Assembly (NCBI RefSeq): GCF_022662495.1
Contig: NZ_JAKPBU010000004.1
Coordinates: 1-64,000 of the forward strand
Reading direction: 5' to 3'
DNA: 64,000 bases
Source: Lysobacter sp. M2-1
Lineage (GTDB): Bacteria > Pseudomonadota > Gammaproteobacteria > Xanthomonadales > Xanthomonadaceae
Below are positions 18,358 through 26,798 of the stretch, in pieces; positions within the stretch are counted from its first letter, which is position 1; each line of letters begins with the position of its first letter. Position numbers and translations under genes: made by a program. The notes under the pieces are model-generated. The model had not been told where the DNA came from. It did not search any database and worked only from the letters and a program-made list of their open reading frames with translations.

Positions 18358-20451
18358 ATGCGCCCGATTTTAAGCATGCCCTGCCTGCGTCTGGCCTGTG
18401 TGGCCCTGCTGGCCGTGCTGTCGATGCAGGCGCAGGGGCGCACTCTGCAGGCGCGCATCGCGAAAGTGTCCACGCCGGTCGCCACGCTTGAGCAGGTACG
18501 CGTGCGCCTGGATTGGCCTGCCGATGCCACCGAGGGCGAGCTGACGCTGCAGGCTGCGGCGGTGGATGCAGCCGACCTGGGCTACCGCTGGCGCCACGTG
18601 AGCTGGCATTGCCCACTGCAGCGCACCGGACCGGATAGCTGGCGCTGCGACGGCGTGCTGCGCAGCGGGCGCAGCAAGGCGCTGCGGCTCGCGCTGGACC
18701 TCGGTGCCGCCTCCAGCGACGCGGTGCTGAGTGACGGCCCGGCCCGCTTCGCCGTGCGACGCAGCGCGGCGACGCCCGACCTCACCACGCTCGATCTGAC
18801 CCGGGTACCGATCGTGTGGTTGCAAGCGTTGCTCGCACAGGCCTGGAGCGAAGGACAACTGAAGGCGGGCACCCTCGACGGCCGGCTCTCGGTCGAAACT
18901 CCGACCGGGCGGCCGTTGCGCATCGCCGGCGCGCTGACCGCGCGCGCCGTGGCGCTGGAAACCGCCGATGCGACCATCGCCGCCGAACACCTCGACGGTC
19001 GGTTCGACATCGACTACCGCAAGACACCGCTGCTGACGCTGCTTGCCGTAGACGGGGAATTGCGCGGTGGCGAATTCCTGGCCGGGAGCACCTACGTCGC
19101 ATTGCCCGATTCGCCCGTGGGGTTGCGGATCGATGGCATGCAACGTCCGGGGCAGGGCTGGCAACTGCCGACGATCGCCTGGAGCGACGGCGACGCGCTG
19201 GTCGCCGAAGGCTCGGCAGCGTTCGGCCCCGACGCACGCCTGCGCGAGCTCGACATCCGCGCCCGCAGCGCGAATCTCGAGCCCGTGCGCCAGCGCTACC
19301 TGTCAGGGCAACTGGCGCTGTTCGGCCTGGGGGAGGTGGCGCTGGACGGCGCCGCCGACCTGCACCTGCAGGTACAGGACGGCCGGTTGGCGCGCGCGGA
19401 CCTCGCCCTGCATGCGGTCGACCTGCGCGACCCGAACGACCGCTTTGGATTCGGCAACCTGGAGGGCGATATCCGCTATGCGTCGAACGGACAGGTCGAC
19501 AGCGAACTCGCCTGGCAGGACGGCAAGCTGTATGGCCTGGATTTCGGCGCCGCGCGCCTGCCCTTGCGCAGCAATGATGGGATCCTCGTGTTCCGCGAAC
19601 CGGTTGTCCTGCCGATGATGGGCGGGCGATTGCGATTCGAGGACGTCAGCCTGCGCCCGCCCGCTGGCGGCGAAGGGCTCGATCTGCGTTTCGCGCTGGA
19701 CATCGACGGCGTCGATTTCGGTCAGGTGTCGAAGGCGATCGGCCTGCCTGCGTTCCAGGGCACGCTTTCGGGCCGAATCCCGCAGGCGCGCTATGCCAGG
19801 GAACGTCTGGATTTCGACGGTGGGCTGTCGATGCGGCTGTTCGACGGCACGGTCGAGTTCACCTCGCTCGCGCTGGAGCGCCCGTTCGGCACCGCCCCCA
19901 GCCTGAACGCGGACATCGCCTTCGAAGACCTGGACCTTCTGCGGCTGACCGAGGTCCTGGATCTGGGCAGCATCACCGGCCGCCTGGATGGACGCATGGA
20001 TGAGTTGCGCCTGGTGGACTGGACGCCGGTCGCGTTCGATGCGCAGTTCCGCAGCGATGCCGCTGCCGCAAAGCGCGAGCGGGTGAAACAGCGCATCAGC
20101 CAGCGCGCGGTGCAGAACATTTCCAGCGTGGGCGACGCGTCGTTCGTCAGCAGCCTGCAGGGCCGGTTGATCGGCCTGTTCGACGATTTCGGCTATGCGC
20201 GGATCGGGATCGGCTGCCGTCTGGCGAACGAGGTCTGCCGCATGTCCGGCCTGGACGGCGATCCTGGTCAGGGCTCAGTGCGAGCCGGTTCAGTGCGAGC
20301 TCGTTCAGAGCAGGACGGGTTTACTATCGTCGCAGGTGCAGGGCTGCCGCGGCTCAACGTGGTGGGCTACAACCGCGACGTCGACTGGCCCACCCTGGTC
20401 GAACGCATTGCCGCGGTCGGCAAGGGCGACGTCAAACCGGTGGTGGAGTAG
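18358..20451 (+). CDS. YdbH-like AsmA-family intermembrane protein
   Basis: A 697-residue exported protein rich in alternating beta-strand sequence, with an N-terminal hydrophobic segment (about residues 9-24). The C-terminal part (LRFALDIDGVDFGQVSKAIGLPAFQGTLSGRIPQ, then LDLGSITGRLDGRMDELRL) matches the YdbH/dicarboxylate-transport C-terminal family of AsmA-like proteins. In E. coli YdbH bridges the envelope with the lipoprotein YnbE and moves phospholipids, redundantly with TamB and YhdP. The DUF1318 (YdbL-like) gene directly downstream supports this. Near residue 640 a short DNA triplication encodes SVRAGSVRARS. The stop TAG is supplied by a GTAG repeat. Confidence 0.8.
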   Translation: MRPILSMPCLRLACVALLAVLSMQAQGRTLQARIAKVSTPVATLEQVRVRLDWPADATEGELTLQAAAVDAADLGYRWRHVSWHCPLQRTGPDSWRCDGVLRSGRSKALRLALDLGAASSDAVLSDGPARFAVRRSAATPDLTTLDLTRVPIVWLQALLAQAWSEGQLKAGTLDGRLSVETPTGRPLRIAGALTARAVALETADATIAAEHLDGRFDIDYRKTPLLTLLAVDGELRGGEFLAGSTYVALPDSPVGLRIDGMQRPGQGWQLPTIAWSDGDALVAEGSAAFGPDARLRELDIRARSANLEPVRQRYLSGQLALFGLGEVALDGAADLHLQVQDGRLARADLALHAVDLRDPNDRFGFGNLEGDIRYASNGQVDSELAWQDGKLYGLDFGAARLPLRSNDGILVFREPVVLPMMGGRLRFEDVSLRPPAGGEGLDLRFALDIDGVDFGQVSKAIGLPAFQGTLSGRIPQARYARERLDFDGGLSMRLFDGTVEFTSLALERPFGTAPSLNADIAFEDLDLLRLTEVLDLGSITGRLDGRMDELRLVDWTPVAFDAQFRSDAAAAKRERVKQRISQRAVQNISSVGDASFVSSLQGRLIGLFDDFGYARIGIGCRLANEVCRMSGLDGDPGQGSVRAGSVRARSEQDGFTIVAGAGLPRLNVVGYNRDVDWPTLVERIAAVGKGDVKPVVE

Positions 20452-20509
20452 GTCGGGGCTACGCCCCCGACGCGGAAACGCAGACGCCGGGGGCGTAGCC
20501 CCGGCCTAC
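20448..20509. repeat. GTAG-type REP pair containing the ydbH stop codon
   Basis: Two facing units. The left starts GTAG (20448-20451; its TAG is the ydbH stop) and forms a GTCGGGG / CCCCGAC hairpin. The right ends with CTAC (20506-20509) after a GCCGGGG-type hairpin. The arms also pair with each other. Directly after CTAC comes GGAG, the ribosome-binding site of the next gene. Confidence 0.8.
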
Positions 20510-20519
20510 GGAGTAGGGC

Positions 20520-21134
20520 ATGAAACGCTGGATGGGGACACGCTTTACCGGAGCACCGATCACCGCTGCGCTGGTGCTGACCGCGTGCGTGACGATCAAC
20601 GTGTACTTCCCCGCCGCCGAGGCGAAGGAAGCGGCCAAGGAGTTCGTGGAAAACGTCATCGACCATGCCGACAAGGTCGAGATCAAGACCGAGGGCGAGA
20701 ATGGCGGCGGCATGGCCTGGCGTCTGCCGCGGATCGATCCGCTCGCCCTGATCGGCATCGCGCCTGCCTATGCGCAGGGCGCGCCGGACATCACCATCAA
20801 GACGCCGGCGATCCAGGCGATCCAGTCGCGGATGGAATCGCGCTTCAACAGCACCCTGCGCCGTGGCTTCGACTCGGGCGCCCTTGGCTTCACCAGCGAT
20901 GGTCTGGTCACCGTGCGCGATGCCTCCAAGCTGGAACTGAAGGACCGCGTTGCGATGAATGCGGCGGTGGCCGACGACAACCGCGACCGCAAGGCCGTGT
21001 ATCGCGAAGTCGCGGTGGCCAACGGCCATCCGGAGTGGGAAGCCCAGATCCGCGGTGTGTTCGCCAAGCAGTGGATCGAAAGCGCCAGGTCGGGATGGTG
21101 GTACCAGTCCGGCGGGGCCTGGAAGCAGAAGTAG
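20520..21134 (+). CDS. YdbL-family (DUF1318) lipoprotein, possible YnbE-YdbL fusion
   Basis: A 204-residue protein. The C-terminal ~100 residues (RVAMNAAVADDNRDRKAVYREVA ... WWYQSGGAWKQK) match YdbL/DUF1318. Unlike E. coli YdbL, which is a soluble periplasmic protein, this one begins with a lipoprotein signal (LTAC, Cys23) followed at once by VTINVYFP, resembling the ITINMNV segment that follows the lipidated Cys in YnbE. No separate ynbE is visible between ydbH and this gene. A central Gly-rich linker (residues ~62-68) joins the two parts. GGAG lies 6 nt before the ATG. Its stop TAG again sits in a GTAG hairpin. Identity with YdbL is good; the fusion is an inference. Confidence 0.78.
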   Translation: MKRWMGTRFTGAPITAALVLTACVTINVYFPAAEAKEAAKEFVENVIDHADKVEIKTEGENGGGMAWRLPRIDPLALIGIAPAYAQGAPDITIKTPAIQAIQSRMESRFNSTLRRGFDSGALGFTSDGLVTVRDASKLELKDRVAMNAAVADDNRDRKAVYREVAVANGHPEWEAQIRGVFAKQWIESARSGWWYQSGGAWKQK

Positions 21135-21146
21135 GGCGAAATCGCC
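21131..21146 (+). repeat. Short GTAG hairpin containing the ydbL stop codon
   Basis: GTAG (21131-21134) followed by GGCGA-AA-TCGCC, a minimal hairpin. TAG is the stop of the YdbL-like gene. Confidence 0.55.
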
Positions 21147-21214
21147 ATAGCGTCGCCCGCGATATCCACGCGCGGGCGCAACGCCTGCGCCGCGCAGGCG
21201 GTCGATCACGGCAA

Positions 21215-21223
21215 TGCGACAAT
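21215..21223 (+). promoter_or_regulatory. Possible extended -10 for rlmD
   Basis: TGCGACAAT resembles an extended -10 and would start transcription about 24 nt before the proposed TTG start of rlmD. No -35 is evident. Confidence 0.3.
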
Positions 21224-21253
21224 ATCCGGTCGCCCGATCACCTCCCGCATCGC

Positions 21254-22597
21254 TTGGCCAAGATCGACCAGACCCCGTTCGAGATCCAGATCCTCGACCT
21301 GAGCCACGACGGGCGCGGCGTCGCGCGCCGCCCGCCCGACCATGCCAATGCCGGCAAGACCGTGTTCGTCTCCGGCGCGCTGCCCGGCGAAACGGTGATG
21401 GCCCGCCAGAGCGCGCGCTCGCGCAGCTTTGACGAAGCGAAGACGCTGGAGGTACTTGTCGCTTCGCCCGACCGGGTGCCGGCGCGCTGCCCGCATTTCG
21501 GCACCTGCGGTGGATGCGTGCTGCAGCACCTCGCCGAGGACCGCCAGATCGGCGCCAAGCAGCGTGTGCTGCTGGACAATCTGGAGCGCATCGGCCACGT
21601 GGCACCGGATGAAGTACTGCCGCCACTGACCGATGCCAGCTGGGGGTATCGGCGCAAGGGCCGCTTCTCGGTCCGCCGGGTGGAGAAGAAGGACCGGACC
21701 CTGGTCGGCTTCCGCGAGGAGGATCCGCGTTTCGTCGCCGACCTGCGCGAATGCCATACCGTGATTCCCTCGATCGGCACCCGGATCGCGGCACTGTCCG
21801 ATCTGGTCGACGGGCTGGAGGCGCGCCGGGACATCCCGCAGATCGAATTCATCGCCGGCGACGCGACCGACGCGTTCGACGGCGTCGCCCTGGTATTCCG
21901 CCATCTGCGGCCGTTGTCTCCGGCCGACCTCGACGCGTTGACCGCTTTTGGCCAGGCGCACCGCTTCGCGATCTTCCTGCAGCCGGGCGGCATCGATTCG
22001 GTGCATCCGCTGTGGCCGCAGGCACCGGAATTGTCGTTCGAGCTGCCGCAGTGGGAGGTCGAGATGAAATTCCGGCCGCTCGACTTCATCCAGGTCAATG
22101 CTGGTCTGAACCAGAAGATGATCGCCCGCGCGCTCGCGTTGCTGGATGTCCAGGCGGGCGATCGCGTGCTCGATCTGTTCTGCGGGTTGGGCAACTTCAC
22201 CTTGCCGCTGGCGCGTATCGGTGCCGATGTCGTGGGCGTGGAAGGCGATGCCGGCCTGGTAGCGCGCGCGCGCGAGAATGCCGTGCACAACCATCTGCCG
22301 AATGCGCAATTCCATGCCGCGGATCTCGCCCAGGATCTGCGTGGGCAGCCCTGGATGCGTGCCGGCTTCGATCGCTTGCTGCTGGATCCGCCTCGTTCCG
22401 GCGCGGACGTCGTACTCAAACAGCTCCCGCTCAAGGGGCTCAGGCGTATCGTCTACGTCAGTTGCCATCCAGGCTCGCTGGCGCGCGACGCGGGTTATCT
22501 GGTCAATGAACGTGGCTGGAAGCTGCGCGCCGCCGGTGTGATGGACATGTTTCCGCATACCGCGCACGTGGAATCCATCGCGATGTTCGAAACGTAG
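21254..22597 (+). CDS. rlmD: 23S rRNA (uracil-1939-C5)-methyltransferase RlmD
   Basis: A 447-residue RNA m5U methyltransferase. It has an N-terminal TRAM-like domain, an iron-sulfur cysteine set CPHFGTCGGC (Cys79, 85, 88, plus the Cys in RECHTV), the SAM-binding motif VLDLFCGLGNFTLPLA and the catalytic cysteine in YVSCHPGSLARD. No in-frame ATG or GTG exists near the start of homology, so the TTG at 21254 (AKIDQTPFEIQILDL...) is proposed. No clear ribosome-binding site precedes it, so the exact start is uncertain. The stop TAG is part of a GTAG repeat. Confidence 0.93.
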   Translation: MAKIDQTPFEIQILDLSHDGRGVARRPPDHANAGKTVFVSGALPGETVMARQSARSRSFDEAKTLEVLVASPDRVPARCPHFGTCGGCVLQHLAEDRQIGAKQRVLLDNLERIGHVAPDEVLPPLTDASWGYRRKGRFSVRRVEKKDRTLVGFREEDPRFVADLRECHTVIPSIGTRIAALSDLVDGLEARRDIPQIEFIAGDATDAFDGVALVFRHLRPLSPADLDALTAFGQAHRFAIFLQPGGIDSVHPLWPQAPELSFELPQWEVEMKFRPLDFIQVNAGLNQKMIARALALLDVQAGDRVLDLFCGLGNFTLPLARIGADVVGVEGDAGLVARARENAVHNHLPNAQFHAADLAQDLRGQPWMRAGFDRLLLDPPRSGADVVLKQLPLKGLRRIVYVSCHPGSLARDAGYLVNERGWKLRAAGVMDMFPHTAHVESIAMFET

Positions 22598-22660
22598 GCC
22601 GGGGCTACGTCCCCGACGCGTCGATGTCTGGCCGACGGCGCGTAGCCCCGACCTGCGCAC
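22594..22660. repeat. GTAG-type REP pair containing the rlmD stop codon
   Basis: GTAG (22594-22597, TAG = rlmD stop) opens a GCCGGGGCTACGTCCCCGAC hairpin; an opposing copy (GGCGCGTAGCCCCGACCTGC) follows. Same family as the element after ydbH. Confidence 0.75.
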
Positions 22661-22697
22661 ATGTAATCGCGGCCAACGCTGCTGTCCAGGGTGAATG

Positions 22698-23228
22698 ATG
22701 GGGATCGAGATCGAACGAAAATTCCTGGTCGCCGGCGACGCCTGGCGTGCCGCTGCGCACGCGGTCGTGCCGATGACCCAGGGCTACCTCAACGATCAGG
22801 ATGCGATGGACGAGGCGGTGCATGGCAACGCGGCGCAACGCGCTTCGGTCCGGGTCCGGATCGCGGGCGATCAGGCCTTCCTCAATCTCAAATCGCGCGA
22901 ACTAGGGTGCAGCCGCCAGGAATTCGACTACCCCATTCCGGTCGACGACGCGCAGGCCCTGATGGCGCTGTGCGTGGGCGGAACCATCGACAAGCGCCGT
23001 CATCTGGTCCGGCATGGTACGCACCTGTGGGAAATCGACGAGTTCCTGGGCGACAACGCCGGGCTGGTCGTGGCCGAAATCGAGCTGGAAAGCGTCGACG
23101 AACCGTTCGAGCGACCGGACTGGCTGGGCGCGGAAGTCACCGGGCTTGCGCGCTATTACAATCTGGCGCTGGCGTCGCGTCCGTTCTCGCAATGGAATCC
23201 TGGCGAGCGCGCCGCCGCCGATGCCTAG
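22698..23228 (+). CDS. CYTH-domain protein (triphosphate-binding)
   Basis: A 176-residue single CYTH domain. The ExExK signature reads EIERKF at the N-terminus and alternating charged strands follow (SVRVRI, FLNLKSRE, EIDEF, VAEIELE). The family includes class IV adenylate cyclases, thiamine triphosphatases and inorganic triphosphatases; single-domain bacterial members of this type are usually tripolyphosphatases. Two ATGs are adjacent (22695 and 22698); the second is used here because it puts GIEIERK at the usual place. Substrate is unknown. Confidence 0.86.
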   Translation: MGIEIERKFLVAGDAWRAAAHAVVPMTQGYLNDQDAMDEAVHGNAAQRASVRVRIAGDQAFLNLKSRELGCSRQEFDYPIPVDDAQALMALCVGGTIDKRRHLVRHGTHLWEIDEFLGDNAGLVVAEIELESVDEPFERPDWLGAEVTGLARYYNLALASRPFSQWNPGERAAADA

Positions 23229-23297
23229 CGTGTACCGTGCGCGCGATCTGAACCGGGCATCACCCTCGTGCGTACGGCGCACGCGACGGAGAGTTCA

Positions 23298-24302
23298 ATG
23301 CTGCTGATTGGTCTGACCGGAACCGAACTGGAAGCGCGCGAACGCGACTGGTTGCAGCATGACGCCTGCGCCGGAGTCGTGCTGTTCGCGCGCAATTTCG
23401 CCTCCCGGGCGCAGGTCGCCGATCTTTCGGCGGCCATCCGCGCCGCGGCGCCGCGGCCGCAGCTGATCTGCGTGGACCAGGAAGGCGGCCGGGTGCAGCG
23501 GTTCCGTGACGGATACAGCGCATTGCCGCCCCTGGAGCGCTTCGACACGCTGTATCGCAGCGATTCGGATGCGGCGCTGGCGCGAGCGCGCGAGCACGCC
23601 TGGTTGATGGCGAGCGAGGTGCGCGCCAGCGGCGTCGACCTGAGTTTTGCGCCCGTGGTCGACCTGGGCCGCGGCAACCGCGCGATCGGCAGCCGCGCAT
23701 TCTCACCCGATCCCGACGTGGTGGCGGCCTTCACCCGCGCCTACGTCGAGGGTATGCACAGTGCGGGCATGGCGGCCACGTTGAAGCATTTCCCCGGACA
23801 CGGTTCGGTCGCCGAAGACACGCATTTCGACAGCGCGGTCGACGACCGATCGCTGGACACCATCCGTCGCGAAGATCTGGTGCCGTTCGCGGCCGGCATC
23901 GAGGCGGGCGCCGATGCGGTGATGATGGCGCATGTCGTCTATCCGCAGGTCGCGCCGGAACCGGCCGGGTACTCACGGACCTGGATCGAGGACATCCTGC
24001 GCCGCGACATGGGCTTTCGAGGCGTCGTCTTCAGCGACGACATCGGGATGGCCGCCGCATTCTCCGCCGGCGGGGTGGCGGCGCGGGTGCACGCCCACCT
24101 GGACGCCGGGTGCGATGTGGTCCTGGTCTGCCATCCTGACCTGGTCGACGAATCGCTCGCGGCGGTCGCCGGTCGCAGCCTCAATACCATGGCGCTGACT
24201 GGCTTGATCGGACGCGGTCCGATGGGTTGGGACGGCCTGCTTGCCGACGCGCGCTACGACAGCGCGCGATCCGCCCTCGACCGGCTTGGAGGCGCCGCAT
24301 GA
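23298..24302 (+). CDS. nagZ: Beta-N-acetylhexosaminidase NagZ
   Basis: A 334-residue GH3 enzyme of peptidoglycan recycling that removes GlcNAc from GlcNAc-anhydroMur-peptides in the cytoplasm. Motifs: VDQEGGRVQR, KHFPGHG with the flexible-loop His (GHGSVAEDTHFD), and the nucleophile Asp in VFSDDIGMAA. GGAG lies 7 nt before the chosen ATG. The stop overlaps the next gene's ATG (ATGA). NagZ product also feeds AmpC induction in bacteria that have AmpR; no ampR is seen here. Confidence 0.95.
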   Translation: MLLIGLTGTELEARERDWLQHDACAGVVLFARNFASRAQVADLSAAIRAAAPRPQLICVDQEGGRVQRFRDGYSALPPLERFDTLYRSDSDAALARAREHAWLMASEVRASGVDLSFAPVVDLGRGNRAIGSRAFSPDPDVVAAFTRAYVEGMHSAGMAATLKHFPGHGSVAEDTHFDSAVDDRSLDTIRREDLVPFAAGIEAGADAVMMAHVVYPQVAPEPAGYSRTWIEDILRRDMGFRGVVFSDDIGMAAAFSAGGVAARVHAHLDAGCDVVLVCHPDLVDESLAAVAGRSLNTMALTGLIGRGPMGWDGLLADARYDSARSALDRLGGAA

Positions 24303-24856
24303 CTGGTCCGCAGCTGAAGGATGCCTTGGCCAAGTCCGATGTCGTGCACGATCGCGATGCGCTGGCGATGGCGATCGAGCAGATGGCCGATGCAATCCGC
24401 GCGGATTTCAGCGACGACGAGGTGCCATTGTTCGTCACCGTGATGCACGGAGGCCTGCCGTTCGCCGCGCAGCTGGCCTTCGCGCTCGGCGAGCGCGGGC
24501 TCGACCTCGAGTTCGACTATCTGCATGCGACCCGATACCGCGGCCAGACCTCGGGCTCGGGACTGGCCTGGCTGCATCGCCCTACCACACCTATGCGCGA
24601 TCGGCGCGTGCTGCTGGCCGACGACATCCTGGACGAGGGCCACACCCTGCTCGCGGTCAAACGCTGGTGCGAGGACCAGGGCGCGCGCGAGGTGCGCGTG
24701 GCGGTGTTGGCGGTGAAGGTCCACGACCGCTGCGTGGAAGGCATTGAAGCCGATTATGTGGGGGTGGAGGTGCCGGACGCATATGTGTTCGGGTACGGGA
24801 TGGATTATTACGAGCAGGGGCGCAACCTGCCGGCGATCTATGCGTTGAGGGAGTGA
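24299..24856 (+). CDS. hpt: Hypoxanthine-guanine phosphoribosyltransferase-type protein
   Basis: A 185-residue type I PRTase with the PRPP-binding motif VLLADDILDEGHTL and an N-terminal substrate hood. It uses PRPP to salvage hypoxanthine and/or guanine to IMP/GMP. It is translationally coupled to nagZ by a 4-bp overlap. With the MTIP gene downstream it makes a purine-salvage pair: MTIP releases hypoxanthine and this enzyme would recapture it. Base specificity cannot be read from the sequence. Confidence 0.85.
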   Translation: MTGPQLKDALAKSDVVHDRDALAMAIEQMADAIRADFSDDEVPLFVTVMHGGLPFAAQLAFALGERGLDLEFDYLHATRYRGQTSGSGLAWLHRPTTPMRDRRVLLADDILDEGHTLLAVKRWCEDQGAREVRVAVLAVKVHDRCVEGIEADYVGVEVPDAYVFGYGMDYYEQGRNLPAIYALRE

Positions 24857-25013
24857 CGCGGCGGAGTTCACGAAGCTCCGTTTCTGAGCTGGTCGCACCG
24901 CGCACCTGCTTTCGTGATCCGCGCTAATGCCATGCCGTCATCCCCGCGCAGGCGGGGAGCCAAGGACGTTGTTGCTGCATTTCGTGTGGTCCTGTCGCAG
25001 CATTCATAGGAGC

Positions 25014-25188
25014 AGAGCTTTCGCCTGCGGCGAGTTACTTTTCTTTGCTGGTGCAAAGAAAAGTAACCAAAAGAAAGCACCTACTCGTGAGGTCAACACC
25101 GCTCAGGGGATGTGCGGTGCTGTCGCCATTTTCGGACTCGCCATCCATGGCTCGGTCCGAAAACGGCCGGCATCCATGCCGGCCGCCC
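25014..25188. repeat. Left arm of large inverted repeat
   Basis: Sub-block 25014-25082 matches the reverse complement of 25446-25512 with only a few single-base indels. Sub-block 25128-25188 matches the reverse complement of 25347-25406. Inside are a perfect 14-bp hairpin (GTTACTTTTCTTTG, loop CTGGTG, 25034-25067) and a perfect 10-bp hairpin (CGGCCGGCAT, 25164-25185). Confidence 0.9.
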
Positions 25189-25346
25189 TACGGGTGTTCG
25201 GATGCAGGTCGCATGCGCAGCGCAGAAAACATCAAATGCCAAAGCTCGCGCTCATTGCCCCGGAGCTCTTCTGGCGATCTGACGTAGTCCTGCGCCTTTG
25301 ACTTTCCTGGCCCTGCAGCAGCCACCGCCGACCGGAAACCCCGGAG

Positions 25347-25512
25347 GGGCGGCGGCCATGGATGGCCGCCGTTTTCGGATCGAGGCAGGATGCCGAGTCC
25401 GAAAATTCCTTCGCCACTCAGATTCCTTGAGCGACCTGTCGAGGAAGGTGCTTTCTTTGGTTACTTTCTTTGCACCAGCAAAGAAAGTAACTCGCCTTCA
25501 GGCGAAAGCTCT
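25347..25512. repeat. Right arm of large inverted repeat
   Basis: Complement of the left arm in the same order, so that the whole 25014-25512 region could fold into one long imperfect cruciform with a ~158-nt centre. It contains its own perfect 13-bp hairpin (GTTACTTTCTTTG / CAAAGAAAGTAAC, 25460-25491) and a 9-bp hairpin (GGCGGCCAT / ATGGCCGCC, 25351-25370). Confidence 0.9.
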
Positions 25513-25602
25513 GAGCTCAAACGGCGAAAGATCGGTATCCCGGTACGAAAACCCGCCCAGAACAAACCAGCAAACCACCATGCCTCCGGTTACCCTAAGC
25601 CC

Positions 25603-26361
25603 ATGACCACCGACCCCATCGACCTCACCCTGATCGGCGGCACCGGCATCTACGCCCTGGCCGAGTTGCAGGACGCCGAAGCCCATCAGCCCGTCACCAA
25701 GTACGGACCTCCCTCGGGCCCGATCCGCATCGGCACCCTGGCAGGCAAGCGCGTGGCCTTCCTTGCGCGCCATGGCGAAGGACATTCACTGCCGCCGCAC
25801 AGGATCAACTACCGCGCCAACCTGGCCGCGCTGCATGCCCTGGGTGCGACGCGCGTGCTCGCGCTCAATACGGTCGGTGGCATCACCGAACGCTTCGGGC
25901 CGCGCGTGCTGGCGTGTCCCGAGCAGCTGATCGACTACACCTGGGGCCGCATCTCCACGTATTGCGAGGAGGAGGGCAGCGAGGTGCTGCACGTCGACTT
26001 CGGCGATCCCTATGCGCCGATGTTGCGCCGCACGATCCTGGCCGCGGCTAAGCGCGCCGACGTGGCGCTGGTGGATGGCGGATGCTACGGCGCCACCCAG
26101 GGGCCGCGACTGGAATCGAAGGCGGAAATCGCGCGGCTGCGTCGCGATGGCTGCGACCTGGTCGGCATGACCGGGATGCCGGAGGCCGGGCTGGCCCGCG
26201 AACTGGGCCTGGAGTACGCCTGTCTGGCCATCGTGGCCAACTGGGCGGCCGGCGCGGGCCCCGACCCGGACGAGGTCATCACCCTGCAGGACGTGCTGGA
26301 CAACGTCGCGGCGGCATCGGCGGGACTGCCCGCGCTGCTGCGGGAAATCCTGGCCGGGTGA
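25603..26361 (+). CDS. S-methyl-5'-thioinosine phosphorylase (MTAP/PNP family)
   Basis: A 252-residue member of the methylthioadenosine/purine nucleoside phosphorylase family. GGTGIYAL is the N-terminal phosphate loop; [30 protein letters not shown] and [20 protein letters not shown] are family blocks, and the specificity region reads [29 protein letters not shown]. In pseudomonads the gene next to nagZ encodes an MTIP that produces hypoxanthine and methylthioribose-1-phosphate in polyamine and quorum-signal by-product recycling; the nagZ-hpt setting here points the same way. TACCCT ends 6 nt before the ATG. MTAP activity is the alternative. Confidence 0.88.
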   Translation: MTTDPIDLTLIGGTGIYALAELQDAEAHQPVTKYGPPSGPIRIGTLAGKRVAFLARHGEGHSLPPHRINYRANLAALHALGATRVLALNTVGGITERFGPRVLACPEQLIDYTWGRISTYCEEEGSEVLHVDFGDPYAPMLRRTILAAAKRADVALVDGGCYGATQGPRLESKAEIARLRRDGCDLVGMTGMPEAGLARELGLEYACLAIVANWAAGAGPDPDEVITLQDVLDNVAAASAGLPALLREILAG

Positions 26362-26391
26362 TTGCAAGCGCCGTTCAGGCTGCAGCATACT
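26362..26391 (+). promoter_or_regulatory. Candidate sigma-70 promoter for the csp gene
   Basis: TTGCAA (26362-26367), 18-bp spacer, CATACT (26386-26391). It would give a ~56-nt leader, consistent with cold-shock genes. Confidence 0.45.
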
Positions 26392-26453
26392 CGTGCCGCC
26401 GCCGGCCGCCCCACGCGCCGCGGCGTACCCATCCAGACGAGGTCACACGCACC

Positions 26454-26663
26454 ATGCAGTACGGAACAGTGAAGTGGTTCAACGACGCGAAGGGCTTCGG
26501 CTTTATCGCCCCCGAGGACGGCAGCGCGGACGTGTTCGTGCATTTCTCCGCGATCAATTCCAAGGGCTTTCGCAGCCTGCAGGAAGGCCAGCGGGTCAGC
26601 TACGAAGTACAGCAGGGCCCGAAGGGCGCCCAGGCCGCGGACGTACAGCCCGTCGCCGCCTGA
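26454..26663 (+). CDS. Cold-shock-domain protein (Csp family)
   Basis: A 69-residue single cold-shock domain. RNP1 reads KGFGFI and RNP2 VFVHF; the start ([13 protein letters not shown]) is canonical. It binds single-stranded RNA/DNA and acts as an RNA chaperone. A strong terminator follows, so it is probably a monocistronic unit. Cold inducibility cannot be judged. Confidence 0.95.
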   Translation: MQYGTVKWFNDAKGFGFIAPEDGSADVFVHFSAINSKGFRSLQEGQRVSYEVQQGPKGAQAADVQPVAA

Positions 26664-26690
26664 TCCCGTAGTCGCATACGAGATTTTTGG

Positions 26691-26716
26691 AGCCCCGCCG
26701 ATGGCGGGGCTTTTTT
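26691..26716 (+). terminator. Rho-independent terminator of the csp gene
   Basis: AGCCCCGCC, loop GAT, GGCGGGGCT followed by a run of six T. Perfect 9-bp GC-rich stem. Confidence 0.92.
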
Positions 26717-26798
26717 ATGCGGGGTACCGAAAGGTTCCCAGGCGCGCTCACGCAGGCGGCGGATGGCAGCCGCCCGATCAATGTCCAATGTCTGCACC

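Larger units (their letters stand above)
24857..25602. other. 746-bp gene-free repeat island between hpt and MTIP gene
   Basis: No credible gene lies here; short open frames have no recognisable homology and are composed of palindromic repeats. Contents: a CGTCATCCCCGC...GCGGGGA unit near 24936-24960 (often translated as PRLRGDD in annotations) and a ~500-bp inverted-repeat element at 25014-25512. Confidence 0.85.

Noticed and set aside
24927-25301. 124-residue frame inside the hpt-MTIP gap
   Set aside because: Entirely made of inverted-repeat sequence; the translation reflects palindromes, not a protein family.
24930-25512. CRISPR array
   Set aside because: Repeats are inverted and of different lengths with no regular direct-repeat/spacer spacing and no cas genes.
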